A DNA stretch of 10,659 nt from an uncultured bacterium (lineage in GTDB: Bacteria > Bacillota > Clostridia > Lachnospirales > Lachnospiraceae): the NCBI GenBank assembly GCA_905214955.1, contig CAJMON010000090.1, positions 1-10,659 on the forward strand, written 5' to 3'. Both the position numbers and the translations under genes were made by a program. The notes beneath the pieces were generated by a model, which saw only the letters and a list, made by a program, of their open reading frames with translations, searched no databases and had not been told where the DNA came from. Below, piece after piece: positions 6,750 through 10,659 of the stretch; the first letter of the stretch is position 1; each line of letters starts with the position of its first letter.

Positions 6750-7550
6750 ATGAAAAGAAATCTTGTTTTTGCTCTGACACTGTCACTGACACTTGCATTT
6801 TCCACTGCTGCATTTGCAGAAAGTTCCACAGAAGCCGCTTCTGAAACTGAAACCACAGAAGCAGCCTCCGAGGCATCTACTGAAGAACCGGATGTGAAAT
6901 CCGAAGGCGTTATGACTTATGACGAATATGTGGATGCAGAGCTGGATTCTGAGGTCGTTATAGAGGCCTATGTACAGGCAAAACAGTCCTGGTGGGAAGA
7001 CAAAGCAACCCTGTATACCCAGGACAAAGAAGGCGCTTATTTCATTTATAATGCTGCCTGCTCTGAAGAAGATTATAACAAACTCGTTCCGGGAACCAAA
7101 GTGAAAGTAACCGGTTACAAATCTGAGTGGTCTGGTGAAGTAGAAATCACCGATGCTTCTTTTGAAATTGAAGACGGCGAATACATTGCCCCTGTCTTTG
7201 ATGTTACTGATCTGCTTGGAAAAGAGGAACTGATCGAGCATCAGAACCAGTTCGTTGCTTTCAAAGGCATGACTGTAGAAGCTGCTGGACAGGACAGCGA
7301 TGGAAATGATGTTCCGTTCCTGTACAACTACGATGGTTCCGGTTCTGAGGGAGATGACCTGTATTTCAACGTTTCCTTAAACGGTGAGACCTATACCTTT
7401 ACTGTAGAATCTTATCTGTGCGACAAAGATTCTGATGTATACAAAGCAGTAGAAGCTCTTCAGATCGGCGACAAGATCGACATGGAAGGTTTCCTGTACT
7501 GGTATGAGGGTGTCAATCCCCACATCACTTCTGTAACTGCTGCAAAATAA
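6750..7550 (+). CDS. secreted protein with acidic linker and probable tandem OB-fold domains
   Basis: A 266-residue exported protein that I do not recognise as a named family. A Sec signal peptide occupies residues 1-23, with a signal peptidase I site AFA before Glu24 and no lipobox. Residues 24 to about 52 form a low-complexity linker of Ser, Thr, Glu and Ala. Two beta-rich regions follow, about 55-140 and 150-265. Each holds a VVIEAYVQAK- or FVAFKGMTVEA-like first strand and ends in a KVKVTGY- or KIDMEGF-like strand followed by a short ITDASF or ITSV strand. This alternation suggests two OB folds. No catalytic motif is visible, so a binding role at the cell surface is an inference. The ribosome site AGAGGAG (6736-6742) is 7 bases before ATG. 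It has its own promoter and a strong terminator, so it is a single-gene unit. Confidence 0.85.
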   Translation: MKRNLVFALTLSLTLAFSTAAFAESSTEAASETETTEAASEASTEEPDVKSEGVMTYDEYVDAELDSEVVIEAYVQAKQSWWEDKATLYTQDKEGAYFIYNAACSEEDYNKLVPGTKVKVTGYKSEWSGEVEITDASFEIEDGEYIAPVFDVTDLLGKEELIEHQNQFVAFKGMTVEAAGQDSDGNDVPFLYNYDGSGSEGDDLYFNVSLNGETYTFTVESYLCDKDSDVYKAVEALQIGDKIDMEGFLYWYEGVNPHITSVTAAK

Positions 7551-7563
7551 ATCATACAGAAAT

Positions 7564-7611
7564 AACTGCCCTGGAAATTTGTTAAACATGAATTTCCAGG
7601 GCAGTTTTTTT
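7564..7611 (+). terminator. strong intrinsic terminator after the OB-fold protein gene
   Basis: A perfect 16-base stem (7564-7579 pairing with 7591-7606) with an 11-base loop is followed by a T run at 7605-7611. It lies 13 bases after the stop codon at 7550 and ends just before the 3' end of the convergent gene. The minus-strand side lacks a good T run but the hairpin may also help stop the opposite transcript. Confidence 0.95.
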
Positions 7612-7613
7612 CT

Positions 7614-8879
7614 TTAATCCTCTCCAAGAGCATACAGCAGGCGCTCCATGGAAAACAAAGTTCGGTCTTTGAACAGTTCTTCCAAGATTTCCAGATTTCG
7701 GTCGGAATGCTCACATGCTCTGGAATACAGGTGTGTAGTTTCAATCAAATCCGTCATCTGGCAGGTGCCTCCGTCCAGATAGATTCCAAAGCAGAGTTCT
7801 TTGATGATAAGATAACTGTATGCTGTGAGAACTGCTTTTCCCCACAGATTCCGATCGTAGCAGGCTCCCAGCAGATAGGTAAACTGGAAACACATCAAGA
7901 GCTGTTCCGCAGCCTCCTGGAAATTTTCTCTCCACTGTTTTTCAAAAGCTTTCCTCTCCTGCTGATACGTCTTCTCTTCTGTCTGTTCCAGTTTTTCCAG
8001 ATATTCTTCATAAAAATCAGGCCAGGTATCTGTCACCGGTTCCCATGCATCAAGAAGCTGCAGATATCCTGTTCGAAGCTCCTTCCTGGTTTCCTGTTGC
8101 ATGTTTCCCATCTGATTTCCAGCCATATCTTCTGTGATCTGTTTTTTCAGCCGTTTTCTGCCTTTTTCAAATTTTTCGCAGACTTCTTCGATTTTTTCGG
8201 TCTCATATTTTCCTATCTGGTTCTGCACATCATGGCACAAAGCCAGAACCATGCTTATACGCTGTTCCGGCAATTCCGCCCGGTCTGTCAGAAAAGCTTC
8301 CACGGTTTTCCGCACCCGGCACAGAGCTTCCAGAAGCTCCCCCTCTTCCCTGGCTGCGTCTTCCAATGTCTCCTGGATTTCCGGAACTTCTGACAGCTGC
8401 CAGCATTTCTGACTTTCTTTTTCTTTCAGATGTTTTTCCTGCAAATGCCCCCTTGGAGTTTTCTCCCATTCTTGCACGTGCTTTTCCCGGAAAATCATCG
8501 GCTCTTTTCTGGTCAGCATCATCCTGGCCGCTTCCGGACAGGAAAGCATCAGCATATATTCTCTGAAGCCTGGATAGGCTTCCATATGTCTTGGGTAAAT
8601 GCGGCAGGTCTGGCATAAGCTGGCTTCCCCCAGATTCTGCTGGATGGTGCATAAACCTTCTTCGGTGAGCATCCGGCATCGGCGGCTTTCCATTTTAAAG
8701 CAGCTGGTTTTGGCATTGATTTCTTTTCTTAATTTTCTGCCAAAAGGACCTTTCTGAGACTGGTAGTTCTCTAAGCTTTTCCAGTCAATGTGGATATTCC
8801 AGCCCGCACAGCAGGTGTCCGGACAGGCAGATGCCGTGCAGTGAAAGTTTTTGTAAAAACTGGGGTATCGGATAATCAT
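7614..8879 (-). CDS. FliB-family protein (flagellin lysine-N-methylase-like, cysteine-rich)
   Basis: A 421-residue protein whose N-terminal region matches the FliB family, about the length of known members (roughly 400). In enteric bacteria FliB methylates lysines of flagellin; the family has conserved cysteines thought to hold an iron-sulfur cluster. Visible cysteines are CTASACPDTCCAGW (14, 19, 23, 24), Cys60, Cys68, Cys77, the pair CQTC (89, 92) followed by RIYPR, and Cys114 in LSCPEA. The C-terminal two thirds are charged and helical, without recognisable motifs. No flagellin or other flagellar gene lies in this window, so the substrate may be elsewhere or different. The ATG at 8879 follows AAGGAG (8893-8888) by 8 bases. 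A TATAAT box (8918-8913) is upstream with no clear -35. The family call is good, the function only inferred. Confidence 0.85.
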   Translation of the reverse strand: MIIRYPSFYKNFHCTASACPDTCCAGWNIHIDWKSLENYQSQKGPFGRKLRKEINAKTSCFKMESRRCRMLTEEGLCTIQQNLGEASLCQTCRIYPRHMEAYPGFREYMLMLSCPEAARMMLTRKEPMIFREKHVQEWEKTPRGHLQEKHLKEKESQKCWQLSEVPEIQETLEDAAREEGELLEALCRVRKTVEAFLTDRAELPEQRISMVLALCHDVQNQIGKYETEKIEEVCEKFEKGRKRLKKQITEDMAGNQMGNMQQETRKELRTGYLQLLDAWEPVTDTWPDFYEEYLEKLEQTEEKTYQQERKAFEKQWRENFQEAAEQLLMCFQFTYLLGACYDRNLWGKAVLTAYSYLIIKELCFGIYLDGGTCQMTDLIETTHLYSRACEHSDRNLEILEELFKDRTLFSMERLLYALGED

Positions 8880-8912
8880 AAATTCTTCTCCTTCTCTTCG
8901 ATTCTTCTAAAT

Positions 8913-8918
8913 ATTATA
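8913..8918 (-). promoter_or_regulatory. probable -10 box of the FliB-like gene
   Basis: A perfect TATAAT on the minus strand lies about 34 bases before the start codon. No good -35 box is found at 16-18 bases upstream, so the promoter may be weak or depend on an activator. Confidence 0.5.
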
Positions 8919-8988
8919 CACCGCGGCCCAAAACAGAAGATTCCCGTGACACACTGCGTTTTCTGCTCGAACCGCGCATCCATCTTCC

Positions 8989-9018
8989 GCCAGCCGCGGC
9001 AACTCGCCTGCGGCTGGC
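8989..9018. repeat. strong intergenic hairpin
   Basis: GCCAGCCGC (8989-8997) pairs perfectly with GCGGCTGGC (9010-9018). Inside, GGC (8998-9000) pairs with GCC (9006-9008) around an AACTC loop with one unpaired T. The result is a 12-pair stem with a single bulge. No T run follows on either strand, so it is not an intrinsic terminator. Its role is unknown; it may be part of a dispersed repeat or a structured RNA. Confidence 0.75.
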
Positions 9019-9130
9019 AGCAAATAGGCACACGAAACGGGTAGAAAGACACGCAGGTATGGGACAGACGGTTTCTCACAGAACAGCGCCTCCTGGATGC
9101 ACCCTGCTATTCTCTCCCCTGCTGACATGG

Positions 9131-9159
9131 TTGACGTTTCCCCGCACATTATGTACAAT
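9131..9159 (+). promoter_or_regulatory. sigma-A-type promoter of the MATE gene
   Basis: TTGACG (9131-9136), a 17-base spacer and TACAAT (9154-9159) each match the consensus in five of six positions. Transcription should start near 9166, giving a leader of about 75 bases. The leader contains a small hairpin GCCGC/GCGGC (9172-9187). Confidence 0.8.
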
Positions 9160-9240
9160 ATAGTAAGACACGCCGCCAGAAAGCGGCCTCATCTTATATG
9201 ATTATATGATATTACGCCTTTACGGCAGATCGGAGTTCTT

Positions 9241-10596
9241 ATGTCTTCTCATTCTTCTAACACTCTGATGACGGACGGCCCCATCTGGAAACGGATCGTC
9301 GCCTTTGCCATCCCCCTTTTTCTTGGAAACCTTTTTCAGCAGCTGTACAACATGGCCGATTCCCTGATTGTTGGAAACTTTCTTGGCAGCAACGCCCTGG
9401 CAGCTGTCAGTTCCTCCGGAAACCTGATCTTTCTCATGGTGGGCTTCTTCAATGGCATGGCAGTCGGTGCTGGTGTAGTCATCGCCCGTTATTTCGGTGC
9501 CCGTGACATAGAACATCTCCAGGATTCCATCCACACCACCATTGCCTTTGGCCTGGCAGCAGGCATCCTTCTTGGCATTCTCGGTGTACTCCTGGCTCCT
9601 CAGATCCTACTCCTCATGGGAACCCCTGCGGAAGTTTTTCCAAACTCTAAAATCTATTTTCAAATTTACTTTTCTGGTTCCCTGTTCTTTGTCATGTACA
9701 ACATTTTTGTGGGCATTCTTCAGGCGGTGGGGGATTCTAAGCATCCTCTGTATTACCTGATCATCTCCTCCGTCACCAATGTGATCCTGGACCTTCTGTT
9801 TGTTGCCCTCTTCCACATGGGCGTAGGTGCTGCTGCCCTGGCAACGGTTCTCTCTCAGGCTTTAAGTGCCCTTCTCTGCCTGGTTCAGCTTTTAAAAAGT
9901 CCGGAAGAATATCGGGTCTCTCTAAAAAAAATCCGGCTAGATCTGCCCATGTTAAAACAGATCATTGCCAATGGTCTGCCGGCTGGTGTTCAGAATTCTA
10001 TCATCGCACTTGCCAACGTGGTTGTCCAGTCCAATATCAATGCATTTGGAAAAATTGCCATGGCGGGCTGCGGATCCTATTCCAAAATTGAAGGATTCGT
10101 TTTCCTGCCTGTTACCTGTTTTGCTCTTTCCATGACCACTTTTACCAGCCAGAATCTGGGGGCAGGAAACTATGACCGTGTAAAAAAAGGCGGCATCTTC
10201 GGCGCCGTCTGTTCGATTATCTTAGCCGAACTGGTCGGTGTTGCCCTTTATATTCTCATGCCGGTTCTCATTGCTGCTTTTAACCGGGATCCTGACGTCA
10301 TCCGCTGCGGCGTTGCCCAGGCGAGAACCATCGCCCCTTTTTACTTTCTGCTGGCATTCTCCCACTGTGCGGCAGGCATTCTGCGGGGTGCAGGAAAATC
10401 CGCCGTGCCCATGTTTGTCATGATGGTCTGCTGGTGCATCATCCGTGTTACCTACATTACCATCACTGTACGGATGATTCCATCCATCCGCGTGATCTTC
10501 TGGGCCTATCCTCTGACCTGGGCTTTAAGTTCCATCGTCTTTCTGTTTTACCTTTTCAAAACAGACTGGATTCATCCAAAGAGAAAAAATGTCTGA
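9241..10596 (+). CDS. MATE-family multidrug/cation antiporter
   Basis: A 451-residue inner-membrane efflux protein of the MATE family (NorM/DinF/MepA superfamily), which exports drugs or metabolites in exchange for Na+ or H+. Length and hydrophobicity fit the usual 12 membrane helices. The N-terminal half has the family pattern PLFLGNLFQQLYNMADSLIV, then GSNALAAVSSSGNL and NGMAVGAGVVIARYFGA. The second half has the matching GLPAGVQNSIIALANVVVQS and a SKIEGFVFLP segment. The ATG at 9241 has a short GGAG (9232-9235) only 5 bases upstream. The alternative ATG at 9268, before TDGPIWK, has no ribosome site. It has its own promoter and is divergent from the FliB-like gene. The drug or metabolite exported cannot be told from the sequence. 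Confidence 0.95.
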   Translation: MSSHSSNTLMTDGPIWKRIVAFAIPLFLGNLFQQLYNMADSLIVGNFLGSNALAAVSSSGNLIFLMVGFFNGMAVGAGVVIARYFGARDIEHLQDSIHTTIAFGLAAGILLGILGVLLAPQILLLMGTPAEVFPNSKIYFQIYFSGSLFFVMYNIFVGILQAVGDSKHPLYYLIISSVTNVILDLLFVALFHMGVGAAALATVLSQALSALLCLVQLLKSPEEYRVSLKKIRLDLPMLKQIIANGLPAGVQNSIIALANVVVQSNINAFGKIAMAGCGSYSKIEGFVFLPVTCFALSMTTFTSQNLGAGNYDRVKKGGIFGAVCSIILAELVGVALYILMPVLIAAFNRDPDVIRCGVAQARTIAPFYFLLAFSHCAAGILRGAGKSAVPMFVMMVCWCIIRVTYITITVRMIPSIRVIFWAYPLTWALSSIVFLFYLFKTDWIHPKRKNV

Positions 10597-10642
10597 AAAA
10601 GCCAGATTTTCTGATCTTTTTCTTTCCTGGCCTGTATATTTA

Positions 10643-10651
10643 TGCTATACT
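10643..10651 (+). promoter_or_regulatory. possible extended -10 promoter for a downstream gene
   Basis: TGCTATACT is an extended -10 motif (TGn followed by TATACT). The -35 position is poor. If real, it drives a gene beyond the window edge. The tail between the MATE stop and this site holds only a weak 4-base hairpin with a T-rich tract (about 10603-10624). Confidence 0.3.
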
Positions 10652-10659
10652 TTTGTACG

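Larger units (their letters stand above)
8880..9240. other. 361-base divergent intergenic region
   Basis: This region lies between the FliB-like gene (minus) and the MATE gene (plus). It holds the FliB ribosome site and -10 box, a GC-rich block at about 8920-9130 with a strong hairpin, the MATE promoter and a 75-base leader. A minus-strand open frame of 83 codons (9158-8907) runs through it. That frame has no ribosome site and overlaps both promoters, so I do not call it a gene. Confidence 0.7.

Noticed and set aside
7707..8393. Plus-strand open frame of 228 codons, rich in Phe, Ser and Cys
   Set aside because: Antisense to the FliB-like gene; composition is typical of a shadow of a Glu/Lys-rich protein.
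8907..9158. Minus-strand 83-codon frame in the FliB/MATE intergenic region
   Set aside because: It lacks a ribosome site and overlaps the MATE promoter and the FliB -10 box. Kept only as part of a finding on the GC-rich block.
10603..10624. Possible terminator after the MATE gene
   Set aside because: The best stem is 4 base pairs (CAGA/TCTG or AGAT/ATCT) before a broken T tract, too weak to call.

Overview
The window looks like chromosomal DNA from a gut Firmicute of the family Lachnospiraceae, with a Blautia-like genus as my best guess. The grounds are strong AGGAGG-type ribosome sites, moderate GC with AT-rich intergenic DNA, a CUT1-type ABC importer of Clostridia style, a FliB-family protein, and dispersed hairpin-rich intergenic repeats. 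The genus is an inference from general feel; no marker gene here fixes it.

Layout. (1) 1-715, minus strand: the 5' two thirds of a type I glyceraldehyde-3-phosphate dehydrogenase gene, cut by the window edge. It has a clear sigma-A promoter and a Rex-like operator at its start. (2) 716-1245: a 530-base divergent intergenic region holding two related, partly palindromic repeat units (about 891-1230). (3) 1246-6608, plus strand: a five-gene operon with tight spacing. It encodes a PHP-family phosphoesterase starting at TTG, an ABC ATPase, two permeases and a solute-binding lipoprotein. (4) 6750-7550, plus strand: a secreted protein with an acidic Ser/Thr/Glu linker and what look like two OB-fold domains, under its own promoter. 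A strong hairpin terminator at 7564-7611 follows it. (5) 7614-8879, minus strand: a FliB-family (flagellin lysine-N-methylase-like) cysteine-rich protein, convergent with gene 4 and sharing the terminator region. (6) 8880-9240: a divergent intergenic region with a 12-bp-stem hairpin and a well-formed promoter. (7) 9241-10596, plus strand: a MATE-family efflux transporter, followed by a short tail.

How the genes work together. The operon at 1246-6608 is best read as an uptake system in which the binding protein captures a sugar, polyol or phosphorylated glycerol-type solute. The two permeases and the dedicated ATPase import it, and the PHP enzyme may dephosphorylate the imported compound. The substrate is not visible in the sequence. 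The most unusual feature of this system is that the binding protein carries an N-terminal lipoprotein signal and also a C-terminal transmembrane helix with a basic tail. The other genes (GAPDH, OB-fold secreted protein, FliB-like protein, MATE pump) appear to be independent transcription units. I see no CRISPR array, phage, tRNA, rRNA or intact insertion sequence.
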